Positions 1 through 12,044 of a stretch of DNA of 52,500 bases are shown here, piece after piece. Source of the stretch: Prorocentrum cordatum (lineage: Eukaryota; Sar; Dinophyceae; Prorocentrales; Prorocentraceae); NCBI GenBank assembly GCA_963575745.1, contig CAUYUJ010003889.1, positions 1 through 52,500 of the forward strand, given 5' to 3'. The translations under genes and the position numbers were made by a program. The notes under the pieces were generated by a model, which was not told the origin of the DNA, ran no database searches, and was given only the letters and a program-made list of their open reading frames with translations. The first letter of the stretch is position 1. Every line of letters starts with the position of its first letter.

Positions 1-205
1 GCCACGAAACGTGTGAGGGTGTGCCAGAATGGGGGGTGGAACCGCATGCGAGCGCAGCCACTGGGGCCTTCGGTGGAGCTCCCCATGGGGCCACGAAACG
101 TGTGAGGGGTGTGCCAGAATGGGGGGTGGAACCGCATGCGGGCGCAGCCACTGGGGCCTTCGGTGGAGCTCCCTATGGGGCCACGAAACGTGTGAGGGGC
201 GTGCC
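1..205 (+). repeat. 90-bp minisatellite, end of composite module 1
   Basis: About two and a quarter units of a 90-bp tandem repeat whose hallmarks are GCCACGAAACGTGTGAGG, GGAACCGCATGCGGGCGCAG and CCTTCGGTGGAGCTCC. The array runs off the left edge of the window. The same family forms the large array at 835-2460 and, inverted, those at 38851-39330 and 48514-49111. The period is a multiple of three, so several frames stay open. I do not regard these frames as genes. Confidence 0.95.
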
Positions 206-320
206 AGAATGGGTGCGGGAGGGGGAGGAGGGGGGAGGAAGGGGAGGAGGAGGAAGGAGGAGGAGGAACGCGGGGCAACATCTCTTCAAAACGAGGACCC
301 AACACCACAGAATGGTTGGG
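206..320 (+). repeat. Purine tract and conserved end of composite module 1
   Basis: A GGA/GGGA-rich tract (about 210-265) leads into a conserved block containing CTTCAAAACGAGGACCCAA, then CACAG and ATGGTTGGG. The same order (minisatellite, purine tract, this block) is found at 2461-2592 and, reverse-complemented, at 38684-38850. That shows it is a defined end of a repeated module rather than random flank. Confidence 0.85.
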
Positions 321-775
321 AATAAAAAATCCCCATATTGTCCCATATTGCCTGGGCTTTTGTCTTCCCCCCACTTCCCATATTCTCTCATATTTTCCAG
401 GGAATCGACGATTAATTGTGCCTGTGTGTGTTCTTTCCCTTCTGAATTGTTGCCGGCTGCATCGGAACGAATTTACGTGCGAGCGATCAGATCCGTCATG
501 ACATAGAAGCACAAATAGCTATGTACCAGGGACGGAATGCCAGGACAAACGGGTTCACTCTGGATAGTTCCGCTTCGAAGTTTCACCAGCGCCACCACGC
601 ATGCAATCCAGAAAATATCGAAGGCCAGTGCATTCGGCAAACGTGCTCCACTGTCGTTCTGCTCGATCGGAACTGACTGGTATGATCTACGACGTTTTGT
701 TCTGTTGGGCGGACTTGAAAATCTGCATCAGTTATGTAAGCTTGTTGTTCGACAGATAAATTAGCCTGACGAAAG
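321..775. other. Unique spacer, nothing recognised
   Basis: Less GC-rich sequence between two composite modules. It includes a short tandem-like CCCATATTG pair near 333-350. Open frames here are short and have no recognisable domain. I see no gene or RNA in it. Confidence 0.6.
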
Positions 776-2592
776 ACCCAACCATACGTAGTTGTGAATA
801 TCGCAATTGTGGATATATTCTTCGGTGGCGCCCCCGGGCCACGAAACGAGTGAGGGGTGTGCCGAAATGGGGGGGTGAAACCGCATGCGAGCGCAGCCAC
901 TGGGGCGCTCGGTGGAGCTCCCTATGGAGCCACGAAATGTGTGAGGGGTGTGCCAGAATGGGGGGTGGAACCGCATGCGGGCGCAGCCACTGGGGCCTTC
1001 GGTGGAGCTCCCTATGGGGCCACGAAACGTGTGAGGGGTGTGCCAAAATGGGGGGTGGAACCGCATGCGGGCGCAGCCACTGGGGCCTTCGGTGGAGCTC
1101 CCTATGGGGCCACGAAACGTGTGAGGAGTGTCTAGAATGGGGGGTGGAACCGCATGCGGGGCGCAGCCACTGGGCCTTCGGTGGAGTTCCCTTGGGCCAC
1201 GACGAGTGTGAGGGTTATGCAGAATGGGGGTGGGACCGCATGCTGGCGCAGCCACTGGGGCTTCGGTTGAGTTCCCTCTGGGCAACGAACGTGTGAGGGG
1301 TGTGCCAGAAATGGGGGGTGGAACCCGCATGCGGCGCGCCACTGGGGCCTCGTGGAGCTCCCTATGGGGCCTAAATGCGGTGTGAGCCCTATGGGCCACG
1401 AAACGTGTGAGGGGTGTGCCAGAATGGGGGGTGGAACCGCATGCGGGCGCAGCCACTGGGGCCTTCGGTGGAGCTCCCTATGGGGCCACGAAACGTGTGA
1501 GGGGTGTGCCAGAATGGGGGGTGGAACCGCATGCTGGCGCAGCCACTGGGCCTTCGGTGGAGCTCCCTATGGGGCCACGAAACGTGTGAGGGGTGTGCCA
1601 GACTGGGGGGTGGAACCGCATGCGGGCGCAGCCACTGGGGCCTTCGGTGGAGCTCCCTATGGGGCCACGAAACGTGTGAGGGGTGTGCCAGAATGGGGGG
1701 TGGAACCGCATGCGGGCGCAGCCACTGGGGCCTTCGGTGGAGCTCCCTATGGGGCCACGAAGCGTGTGAGGGGTGTGCCAGAATGGGGGGTGGAACCGCA
1801 TGCGGGCGCAGCCACTGGGGCCTTCGGTGGAGCTCCCTATGGGGCCACGAAACGTGTGAGGGGTGTGCCAGAATGGGGGGTGGAACCGCATGCGGGCGCA
1901 GCCACTGGGGCCTTCGGTGGAGCTCCCTATGGGCCACGAAACGTGTGAGGGGTGTGCCAGAATGGGGGGTGGAACCGCATGCGGGCGCAGCCACTGGGGC
2001 CTTCGGTGGAGCTCCCTATGGGGCCACGAAACGTGTGAGGGGTGTGCCAGAATGGGGGGTGGAACCGCATGCGGGCGCAGCCACTGGGGCCTTCGGTGGA
2101 GCTCCCTATGGGGCCACGAAACGTGTGAGGGTGTGCCAGAATGGGGGGTGGAACCGCATGCGGGCGCAGCCACTGGGGCCTTCGGTGGAGCTCCCTATGG
2201 GGCCACGAAACGTGTGAGGGGTGTGCCAGAATGGGGGGGGAACCGCATGCGGGCGCAGCCACTGGGGCCTTCGGTGGAGCTCCCCTGTGAGGGGTGTGCC
2301 CGCATGCGGGCGCAGCCACTGGGGCCTTCGGTGGAGCTCCCCATGGGGCCACGAAACGTGTGAGGGGTGTGCCAGAATGGGGGTGGAACCGCATGCGGGC
2401 GCAGCCACTGGGGCCTTCGGTGGAGCTCCCTATGGGGCCACGAAACGTGTGAGGGGCGTGCCAGAATGGGTGTGGGAGGGGGAGGAGGGGGGAGGAAGGG
2501 GAGGAGGAGGAAGGAGGAAGGAGGAAGGAGGAAGGAGGAACGCGGGGACCGTCTCTTCAAAACGAGGACCCAACAACACAGGTTGGTTTGGA
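776..2592 (+). repeat. Composite repeat module 2 (complete)
   Basis: The module starts with GACCCAACCATACGTAGTTG, continues through about 50 bp of non-tandem sequence into roughly 18 units of the 90-bp minisatellite (835-2460), then a GGA/GGAAG purine tract, then the end block with CTTCAAAACGAGGACCCAA and a degenerate GGTTGGTTTGG. The start CCCAACCAT is the inverse complement of ATGGTTGGG at the end of modules 1 and 3, so the module has short terminal inverted repeats. The right end of module 3 (49112-49155) matches this left end when inverted, which fixes the boundary. Units near 1140-1400 are the most degenerate. Those at 1400-2300 are nearly identical, suggesting recent homogenisation. Confidence 0.8.
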
Positions 2593-5549
2593 AAAATTCT
2601 TCGAGCGCCGCGCATGCAACGCACAACGGGCTCGAACACTTTCGAAGAATCTCCACCCAACCCCCGGCAGCAAATGATGCCCATGTTCCCGACGTCATAG
2701 GCATAGTGCCGTTCAGATTTTTCAACAAAAAATGCAAGGTTGATCCAGATCGTCACGTGTTGGTGTTCATGCGGCGCTATGTCCACCAGCCCTTCGCTTT
2801 CCGTTGAAACATGGAAGGCGCGCATTCCAGCGGGCGATTCTGCCTGCGCGCCACTTCCAATACACATGAGCGCATGCTTCCTGCCGCCGCGGGCGCGTCA
2901 AACATTTGCGGGCGCCGCGCAAAATTCGCTGCGAGATCGAGCGACTCTCCAACTGACCACCAGGTTTCGTAGTACGACACGCCTGGCAGCGGCCCCATTT
3001 CGCCCTGCAGTTTGCCGGGCCGCAGGTTGGCATCGAGGCGCGCCATGTTTTAAACGCCGCGCGGATGTCGAATCTCTGACGTAGAACACACCTCAACGCA
3101 ACACTGAATGCAAAACATAAGCGGCAGCGCTCTTTGTTCATTGATTCAATGTGGACTAGTCGCGAGGCCCAATTTCCAGGAAACGCGCATTTCAATGTCG
3201 ATCGGTATACGTTGATACCTGCGATATTGGCCATGTGCTCATTGCTTCTGGACCGAGAAACCTGCTGATGGTTGAAGTACCAGGGATTGCAAAGTTGTTT
3301 TTGGCGAGTCATTGGAAAAGTCACGACCTGCGCAATTCCCCCATCATTCTTCTGTTCATGAAACACGTATTGGCGTTCTCGCTTCTGCCAAAAGAACCAT
3401 GCAAATCTCTGCGCTGCTGAGCCGGTCGCTGGTCCATCGATCGAAAAACAAGCTTCAGCGTTCCGAGCTGGCCTCTCAAACTGGCCAGCTTGATGCGAAA
3501 TCAAATAAAACAAACAGCATTGCACAGGCAGCAGGCGAATTTATGTTGGGGCACATGGAATCTCCAAACATGTCATCACAGATCGAACTGGGCCCATTTG
3601 CGCGTCGTCCATTAATGCAAATGACACGCAGCTCGTCACTGAAACATGCAGGGCAGGCTGGCACGATTGCGCGACATATTCCTGATTTCCAGACGGCTCG
3701 AGCCTGCAACGCTCCACTTGATAGCGACATGATGGAATCAAGCGATGATGTAGCATATTTGCACAATTGAAGGCATCTGCCGCCGAAGTTGCAAAGCTCA
3801 TTTCGGACGTCCGAGTCTCGATAGGCGCAGTCTCTACAGATCGAGGTGTCAACAACCTAGAACTCAATTAATCGAAAGTTCGATCAGAATATGGGAATGC
3901 TGCCGTTTTGCAACATTCTACAACTTCTCGAACGTTTTCCGAGACGACGCAAGGACCGAGCTTACATGATATTTCTCATTGCGTTGAATTGCCTCCTGAA
4001 TGCTCTGGAGAGGAGGGGGAACGACGGACGCACATGCGCACTAGCGTCGGGATCGACAACAATTGTGACATGGCGCTTCTACACCACGTTCAACACCAGC
4101 AGAGCTTCGATCTGGGAATACGCCTCATGGGCGCAGGGATTTGCCCCGTCAACGCTTCTTACTCGTCAGAGATGGTTGGATGCGACGCGCACGTTGTTGC
4201 AAGTCTTGAAGAATCTGCTCTCGCTGATTTACTTCCGACTGCGGTTGCCCCCAACCTCGCTCGTATCAAACAGAGATAGCGATGTTCTCTCGCATCGCCG
4301 GGCATCCCGGGCAAATGGTTCAGCTTTGACGCCAGCATTGCCTGCGCGGGGAAATCGGAAAAAAGAGAAGACAGCAAGGAACAAAGCCAACAGTTCAAAC
4401 CGCCGATCAAAGTGGAAGTGGAGCGCTTGGAGCCGTCGGAGTAGATGCAGAGCAGCAGAGCTCGGGCGGCGAAGATATAATGCTTGCACTGAACCTGATA
4501 TTGAAACGTCATGATTTCTCATCTGCGCTGCATTCTTCGGCAAACGCGACTCACGCACCAGCTTCTCACTGACGCAACCTTCAGGCAACGCGCGCTGGAA
4601 GGGGGAGAGCACTCGGGACAGCAACTGGCTCAAGAGACCCAGTGGCGCGGATCAGAAACGCAAGATACTTTAAATTGCTGCGATGTCGAATTAGAAGCCC
4701 AAGCGCATGGGAGAGACCCAACGGCGCCATCCGCAACCCAGTTCAGCGCGCCCACGTCGCATGCACCAGCAAGAGATCGTCGAACACCCTGGCGCCGCGC
4801 ACTTGGTGGAATTCCCAAACTTCCGCGAGCTTTGCAATACTCCCAAAGCTTCGAGCATCCAACAAGATATCCAATACTGGCGCCAAACCAACAGAGGCAG
4901 AGCAGCTGATTGCGACCTCCTATGTGGGAACGGAGGGGAGCTGGGAAAGCGGATTATCCACCGCCCAAAAGAATGAGGACCGATGGAAGCAAGCGGCGCA
5001 TTAGCGAAGCACAAGCGCGTCATTGCACACTGTTGAGCAACGGTCGCAGAAATCTCACTGTAGGCCCTGCGGCATTAAACTGATGCGTTCCAGCGTCGCG
5101 ACCGCCTGCGGCAGATGAGCCCATTGATATTGTCTCGAATAACTTGTGTTTGCTACTCTCAGCGAAAACCCAAATCACCTTCAAGTGGATCGCCCAAGAG
5201 ATCGCGAGGGCCACGCGGTCGGGAAGGAATTTTGTCGGCGTCATTCCTGACGGGGACCGCATCTTTGCCCTGCTAGAAACGCAGAAGCATCCACGCAACG
5301 GGTCGGACATGTCTCACTCAAACTCTGCGAAGACACAGAATTCTCCGGCGAACACAACGCAGCCAGACGCCCATCGTTCGCCCTGAGCGACGACGCCTTC
5401 ACGGAGACCTCATTCCCCCCAGGCTGTTCTCAAAAACATTGCAGAAACATTGGTTTCAGGCCGCTGCAGCACTGGATTATGCAATATCGCGGCCTGCGCA
5501 TCAATTCTTTGTCACAGCAGGATTTGGCCCCAGCGTTGCATCGAACATT

Positions 5550-6302
5550 CTAAAATATAGAAATTGTAATCGTTTGGACTGGCTGTCGCTCAATCTGTTT
5601 CGCCCGTTCATCGCGCGCAATAGCATGCCAGCGAACGCCATTGGCGCGGAGCGCCGCGAAACACGACCGCATGCTCAACCAACGCGACAATAGCAGCGCC
5701 GACGTCAACGCGCGAAACGGGTCGCCTACTGAATTCCCCATTGCGGGGGCGGTGCCAATACTGTCGCTCAGTGCATTTTCCCACATAGCAAATGATGCGC
5801 CTCGGCCCCGTTCAGGAACTGATGCGGACGTGCCAGCGAGTAAAAATGCAGCTGCTAAGGACGCGGCTTGGAGATCATCTGATCCAGAGCTGCACGAGGT
5901 GCCATTGTCGTCTTGATCGTTGTTGTCATCCAAAGTATCGCCATCAGCGAAATCCCCATCCATGCCTCTGTCACCGGTTGATTCGCTCAAGTGGTCCCCA
6001 TCCAGATCAGGGCCGCCACCGCTATCATTTCTAGACCGGAGATCTTCGTTGATTTCGGCGGGCGCAGCAGAATTCCGAGCACTGGAAACCATTGGAGCAA
6101 AGAGCGACATGCCCCTCACAATTGCCATATCTGCCCACTCTACGCGCGCGAGCGCCTCAAATCCCTCTGAAGTTCTGCACAAAGGCAAGACGGAGAGCAA
6201 ACACAAGACCTCGCGCGCACCCCAAACGGCACATCGGCAACAGGCATGAAAGTCGCGTCGGGCCGGCCCGCAAAGAAATATATAGAATGGCGTCGTGGAC
6301 AC
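5550..6302 (-). CDS. Possible acidic, Asp-rich protein segment, unrecognised
   Basis: An open frame of 250 codons on the minus strand. Its middle is rich in Asp, Gly and Ser (for example DLDGDHLSESTGDRG and TLDDNNDQDDNGTS), followed by an Ala/Leu-rich helix-like stretch (QAASLAAAFLLAG). The composition looks more protein-like than neighbouring frames, which is the only reason to list it. There is no recognised family, and no splice site or start can be defended. It may be chance. Confidence 0.2.
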   Translation of the reverse strand: MSTTPFYIFLCGPARRDFHACCRCAVWGAREVLCLLSVLPLCRTSEGFEALARVEWADMAIVRGMSLFAPMVSSARNSAAPAEINEDLRSRNDSGGGPDLDGDHLSESTGDRGMDGDFADGDTLDDNNDQDDNGTSCSSGSDDLQAASLAAAFLLAGTSASVPERGRGASFAMWENALSDSIGTAPAMGNSVGDPFRALTSALLLSRWLSMRSCFAALRANGVRWHAIARDERAKQIERQPVQTITISIF

Positions 6303-6536
6303 GCACGGCCTAAATTAAGTTTCCGCGCATCTTCGCACGAGTCAACCAGCTCAACTTCCCACGGCGATTGCAGCCTAGCCCTCCTGCCATTCCTCGTCGT
6401 TACAAGACGCGTAAAGAACCTTCGCTGTTGTCGTTGCGGCTCACGCGACGGCCGCGGGCAGACCGGGGCGCAGTCTCGGGCGCCGAAACGATCGCGCACA
6501 TTAGCTGAACGCGGGGAACTTCGACCGCGCAATCAT

Positions 6537-6554
6537 GGGGGGGGGGGGGGGGGG
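6537..6554 (+). repeat. Poly(G) run of 18
   Basis: Uninterrupted G18 followed by CGATCGATTC. It is a G-quadruplex-capable homopolymer, isolated from the G/C tracts of the right end of the window. Confidence 0.95.
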
Positions 6555-9486
6555 CGATCGATTCGGAAAGGGGGCGCGAAAGATCCACTTCTTCGTAAGA
6601 AACTCGCGGTGCGCTCCATTGTTGGAAACTGAAAATACACGTTGCAAAGTACCTGGGGCGCCGCACATTCGTGGACGCGCGCCGCCATTACCCGAGTTCG
6701 CGCGCATTGTTTTGATGCGCCTCTACGGCAGCTCGAAGTAGCCCAACGCCCATCCAATCAAACTCTCGTTGGGGCACGCAGTCACGATGAACCTGCGCCC
6801 TTCCTCTAAATCTACCGCCCAAAGGAGTTCCACAGCAGCCTGCACCAACACGCACCATTGTGCGAGGGGAGCGCGCCTTTCCTGATTCAACGATGCCAAC
6901 GAGGAGAACTTGCCATGAGCTGTCAAACGGATTAGCTGGAGCATTGGAACGGGATACGAGGGGAACGCAGGTATCACTGAAGATAGAGTAAAGTGGAATC
7001 TGGATTGGTATTTGATCGGGCAGATCGGACCAGTTGAAGGGAGACTTTCACGAAATGCCCCCCACATAGTCGGCTCTACCCGCGCCAGTGGGAGCGCCGC
7101 GCTTCTCGCAGAGGTTGACCTTGGAGATCGTTTGGCATGGGTTGAAGCGGCGCAATCCGAACGAACTCGAAGTTCATCAGTAAAGTTTAAAAACCTTCCC
7201 AACATGCAAGCCAAGCTTTTGAATCTCGGCGCATAAGGAAACAATAAAAGAATTACATCGCCTCACCATCACGAACCATTTCAAAGACAAACCGTTTGCT
7301 CGCAAATTTTACAGCTCATCTAGTGGTCAGACGGTCTGCATCAACGGCGCCGAGGCTGTTCCGGTTCGCTTCGATGGCCCCCCCTCCTTCACAGATCGGC
7401 GCACGGCGGGCCCCAACCCCTGCTCGCCTGAACAAGGGTTGGTCTGCATGCTCGATTGACGCAAGGAAAACATGGCCTTGTTGCGGCATGAGCAACGGAG
7501 AAGAAACATGCCAATATGTGCCAGATAGCATTCACGTCTCAATGACTGGGGCGAGGCGACCATTTCTCAATCCGACAAATGGAGCATCGACGTAAGCCGC
7601 GAGGTCGCACGTACTTCACTCGCCCACCCGTGTACTTCCCCACTGTAACTTCAACAAATTGTTCGCGTAAATTCCCCAGCTCGTCCACCAGGAAAAACTT
7701 TGCTCTGCGCGCCTTCTCAAGCCTGCGCCGCAAGCGCTCTCGCGGGCCCGGGGCGCAAACGAAACCTGTCAAACAGGCATCGGGCGCGCCGGAAGCCGCG
7801 AGAGGCCCACCCCCGCTTTCGACCTGTTCATCCACGAAGCCCGCCACCTGCGATTCGTTTGCAAAAGACATCTGGAGCTCGATCTCGTTTCACGCAGCTT
7901 GCAAACCGCGCCCATTTCGTCGCACTTCTGCATACAACCATTCGCACTAGCATCCAGAACGGGCAGCGCCGCGGCACCAAAAAATAATCAGCCCACACGC
8001 CTGGAAGAAAACGAACTCATTTCTCCAAAAGCGAAACCTCTGCACACCCTCAACTGCGACCTGACAAGTTCTCAGGGCTCACGCGCCCCAAGGCGCACGT
8101 GCTAGTCGAGCCGCCATCGCTCGCGCAAAATCAAAATTACGATACTGCGAAGCGCACCTCTATGACGTCTGGAGACCGCTGGATTTAAGGGGAAAGGGCT
8201 ATTTTGATAGAGGCCTAGATTGCGTTCTCGGGGCGTCTTCCGCGCACTGGAGCTCTGGGAAAAATGCAGGGTGACTCTTCCCAAAAAATGTTCTTCAATT
8301 TTGACTTGCCCGGCAAAAGTCAAGCGAGCTCATGGAACGGCCCACCCTACCGACGTGCTTTTAAGCTGAAAACGCCCAGCATTGGGCTCCGTGAGCGTCG
8401 GGGTTTGAATCCTCGCATCCTGTTTCATCAATCCACTGCGCGGCGATATGGTCGCCGTCTAAAATTCACCCGGATCGCCGCAATGCGGCCCCTTTCGGAC
8501 ACGCGGCCCCGGTTGCACGGGAGCCCCCCCCCGCCCGATAGAGACGCTTCTTCGCAGGACGAGCCCAAGATTACACGTTATATCCCCAATTGCGCCTTCG
8601 ACATCAATAACAGCGCGCAATGAGGCTGTCCAGCACGCGCGGCGCAACTACCGCACAAATTCCGACGGAGCACGAGAAAACGCCGCCTGCCCGCGCACTT
8701 CACGCCAACCACCTGCGCGAATTCACGCAATCGCGCAGCGCTTTCGCCAGAAATGCCCTGGAGTTCCGCGCGCCCGGCGGCATTTCCCAAGGCGGGCGCG
8801 TCGCACCGGGGCTGCCGCGGCAGATCCGCGCGGCGCCGTCCTCGGCGCGATGTCTCATCGCATCTCGGCCCGTCAGCATTTGCCCATCAAAGCGCCACGC
8901 GCGTTCCTGCCTGCATGCGATGGCAGCGTGTCAGAGAGAAACCCCCATGGGTTCATTGGCAGGAGAGATGGCGCGCCGGCTGCATTCATCGCAGAATGCG
9001 CCGATGCGCGCCCGCGACTTTCGCGCCACAACATCGACGCATCGGCACATGACGCCAAGAAGGGGACACAAGCACCATTCGTGCATGACAGACACTGGGA
9101 AACGCAACAATCGCTTGCGCCGAGGGAAAAGCTGGCACGCGCGCAAACTCACCGAAAACAAGGAAGATACAGTGCACTGGCGCCGAAACATGGAGAACAC
9201 ACCTCTTTTCGTTGCCATCTTCGGGGCACAATGTTTGAAAGAAGGGGGCGTTGCCTTGGTTCAGACGCGCGACAAAGACCAAAGCGAGCTTTTATCTTTG
9301 AGTCGGCTTAAGCGACATCCGCAGCATGCCCGCGCAGAAGCCTCCCCCCGCGGCACAGACCTTCTATCAAATCCAACGCGCATGACACTCGCGACTGCGC
9401 GCAAGACTGCAATTGTCGATTGCATGTTATATCAAGCAAGCAACAAAACGAACAATGTATGCTACACCATCCTCGCTACAAAACAT

Positions 9487-9546
9487 CATATATATATATA
9501 TGTATATGTGCATAATATATATATATATATATATATATATACATTC

Positions 9547-9580
<34 letters not shown>
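9487..9580. repeat. (AT)n microsatellite
   Basis: About 95 bp of alternating AT with a few G or C interruptions. It is one of the few AT-rich stretches in the window and can form cruciform or slipped structures. The open frames across it (Ile/Tyr repeats) are artefacts. Confidence 0.97.
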
Positions 9581-10157
9581 CGACGCAGCATCGGCCACCA
9601 ACGTATTCCACCCGAACTCAAGCCGTCCTTAAGAGTATGGAGAACTCATACATTTCGATCATCGGTAGCGCCCGGGCGATACTGCAGTCACACTTCACAG
9701 AAGTAGATTTCATGTTTTGCACTAGCACCTAGCAATTACATGGCAAAAGTGAAAACAGATGGGTTCAACAAAACGTTTATGGCGTCGCACAAACTCATAG
9801 CAAAGTCGGCAACGAAACGCATATGCACCTCGAGGATACTTCACGACGAAATACGTACAATCGTACATATCTACAGAAATCAAGACGAATGGTCTGCCCT
9901 CGTCGAGCGATAACGATGAGAAAATAATGGACTAACACGCTGTGAACATGTCTCCTTTCCCTAAAAAGCGTCGCTCATCTCGCAACAGCTGAATTTCTTC
10001 AAACCACTTCGACGATCACAGAAGGACAATCAAACTGTTACGATGCTCCTGCTAAGGATGAAAGCGCGTCTGGAACACACTGCTACCGGCTCAAGATGCA
10101 ACAATTGGATGCGAAACGTTTGAATTCGATGTCGAATATGACGCAGTGCTTTTGGGA
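9581..10157. other. Spacer, nothing recognised
   Basis: Non-repetitive sequence between the AT tract and the first GACCCACC array. I see no gene-like frame or RNA structure. Confidence 0.5.
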
Positions 10158-10385
10158 GCGACCCAAACCGCGACCCACCTGCGACCCACCCCGCGACCCA
10201 CCCGCGACCCAAACCGCGACCCACCTGCGACCCACCCCGCGACCCACCCGCGACCCACCCGCGACTCACCCCGCTACCCACCCCGCGAACCACCCCGCGA
10301 CCCAACCCGCGACCCATCCGCGACCCATCCGCGACCCACCCGCGACCCACCCCGCGACCCACCCGCGACCCACCCCGCGACCCAC
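10158..10385 (+). repeat. GACCCACC(C)CGC minisatellite, array 1
   Basis: About 20 head-to-tail units of 10-12 bp with core GCGACCCACC. The Pro/Thr/Arg frames across it are repeat artefacts. Related arrays lie at 10551-10632, 50131-50378 and 52261-52482, all in the same orientation. Confidence 0.95.
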
Positions 10386-10550
10386 CCTCACGGGAGGAGA
10401 AAACACACAGACCCGACAATTGACGTGTACGAAAAGGCTATGGGCGTTGACTTAACACCCCTGCCCTGTTCGATTCATCCCTTGTGTGCGTTTACTAAAC
10501 GGCTTCGCTTGTCGTGGTGATTATTATGGGGTGAATGTTCTGCCCTCTAC

Positions 10551-10632
10551 ACCCACGACCCACCCGCGACCCAACAACGATCCACCCGCGACCCACCCGC
10601 GACCCATTTGCGACCCAACCGCGACGCACCCA
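10551..10632 (+). repeat. GACCCACC minisatellite, array 2
   Basis: A shorter array of the same core, separated from array 1 by 165 bp of unrelated sequence. Soon after it comes GGCGCCTCCAGCGGGCT. A close relative of that string follows array 3 near 50422 and another lies near 52065. Confidence 0.9.
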
Positions 10633-10814
10633 CATTGGCTTAATGAAAAAATCGGTGCCTGCGGCGAGGTCGTTGTTTAATTTGTGAAACGTTGGCGCCT
10701 CCAGCGGGCTCCTCCAGAGTCTCGCAAACTGCCGACATCCCCACCACCCCCTCCACTCTTATCCGCATCTGCGGGAAGCTACATTTACTATTCTTAGTAT
10801 AATGTTGATTATTG

Positions 10815-10964
10815 AGTATTCCTCTTCCTCCTCCTCCTCCTCCTCCTCCTCCTCCTCCTCTTCCTCCTCCTCCTCCTCCTCATCATCATCACCAGCATCA
10901 TCATCATCATCATAATCATAATCATCAGCATCAGCATCAGCATCAGCATCAGCATCAGCATCAG

Positions 10965-11026
<62 letters not shown>

Positions 11027-11027
11027 G

Positions 11028-11071
<44 letters not shown>

Positions 11072-11227
11072 GCATCCTCATCCTCATCCTCATCCTCATC
11101 CTCATCCTCATCATCATCATCATCATCATCAGCATCATCATCATCAGCATCATCATCATCATCAGCATCATCATCAGCAGCAGCATCATTATCATCAGCA
11201 TCATCATCATCATAATCATCATCGTCG

Positions 11228-11266
<39 letters not shown>

Positions 11267-11392
11267 GCATCATCATCATCGTCATCATAATCATCAGCGT
11301 CCCCCTCCTCTTCCGCCTCCTCCTCCGCCTCCGCCTCCACCTCCGCCTCCGCTTCCGCCTCCACCTCCTCCTCCTCCTCCTCCTCCTCCTCC

Positions 11393-11426
<34 letters not shown>

Positions 11427-11770
11427 CATCCTCCTCCTCCTCCCCCCCGCTCCTCCACATCATCCTCCTCCTCCTCCTCCAGGTCCTCCTCATCCTCTTT
11501 CTCATCCTCCTCCGCCTCCTCCTCCTCCTCCTCCACTGCCTCACCCTCCTCTTCCACCTCCTCTTCCTATTCTTCCTACGCCTACTCCTCCTCCTCCTCC
11601 TCCTCTCCTCCTCCTCTCCTCCTCCTCCTCCCTCCTCCCCCTCCTCCTCCTCCTCCTCCTCCTCCTCCTCCTCCTCTTACTCATCCTCCTTTTCCTCATC
11701 ATCCTCTTTCTCTTCCTCCTTCTCCTTATCCTCCTCCTCCTCCTCGTCCTCCACCTCCTCCTGTCCTCCT
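10815..11770 (+). repeat. TCC/TCA trinucleotide microsatellite, left part
   Basis: Nearly 1 kb of (TCC)n and (TCA)n with interspersed TCN variants, pyrimidine-rich on the plus strand. Translation gives poly-Pro, poly-His and poly-Ser, which I treat as meaningless. The LINE interrupts this tract at 11770. The same kind of repeat resumes at 19076. Confidence 0.97.
11755..11770 (+). repeat. Left target-site duplication of the LINE
   Basis: CTCCTCCTGTCCTCCT, a 16-bp stretch of the microsatellite marked by a TGT interruption of the TCC pattern. It is repeated perfectly at 19076-19091, immediately after the 3' end of the LINE. Confidence 0.8.
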
Positions 11771-12044
11771 AGTTTCTGCCCGAAGGCCTGGGGGCGGACA
11801 GGCCGCCGCAGGCTCCCCTCGGGCGGGGACCATCGCGCTGCCCACGGAGGCGGCGTGGCACAGGCGCGAGCGCCGCGCGCGTGCTGCGGCACGCGCTCTT
11901 CTGCACGCGTGGCGGGGCACGCCTTCCCCCGGCCAGCGCGCCCAGCTCGAGGCCGCCGCGGCGCTGCTCGACGGGCACCACGGCTCGGCGGCGCCCTTGT
12001 TGGCTCTCGCCCGAAGCGGCGGCACTGGGGACGACGACGACGCC

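Larger units (their letters stand above)
2593..9486. other. Long unique region without a recognised gene
   Basis: About 6.9 kb of moderately GC-rich sequence. Open frames up to about 250 codons exist on both strands (for example 2767-3525 minus and 3891-4514 plus). None shows a domain, signal peptide or codon bias that convinces me. A dinoflagellate gene with many short exons could be hidden here, but I cannot define one. Two items are annotated separately: a run of 18 G at 6537-6554 and a possible coding segment at 5550-6302. Confidence 0.55.

Noticed and set aside
835-2460. Several open frames over 200 codons on both strands
   Set aside because: The repeat period is 90 bp, a multiple of three, so any frame without a stop in one unit stays open. 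The peptides are simple 30-residue repeats with no domain.
8396-8413. B-box-like GGGTTTGAATCC
   Set aside because: No acceptor stem or A box at the right distance. Isolated match.
10759-11544. Antisense poly-Asp/Glu frame of 261 codons
   Set aside because: Pure translation of the trinucleotide repeat.
10812-12044. N-terminal poly-Pro/His/Ser extension of the LINE ORF1 frame
   Set aside because: It lies in the target microsatellite, left of the 16-bp duplication at 11755-11770 or in the 5' leader. The first ATG inside the element is at 12045.
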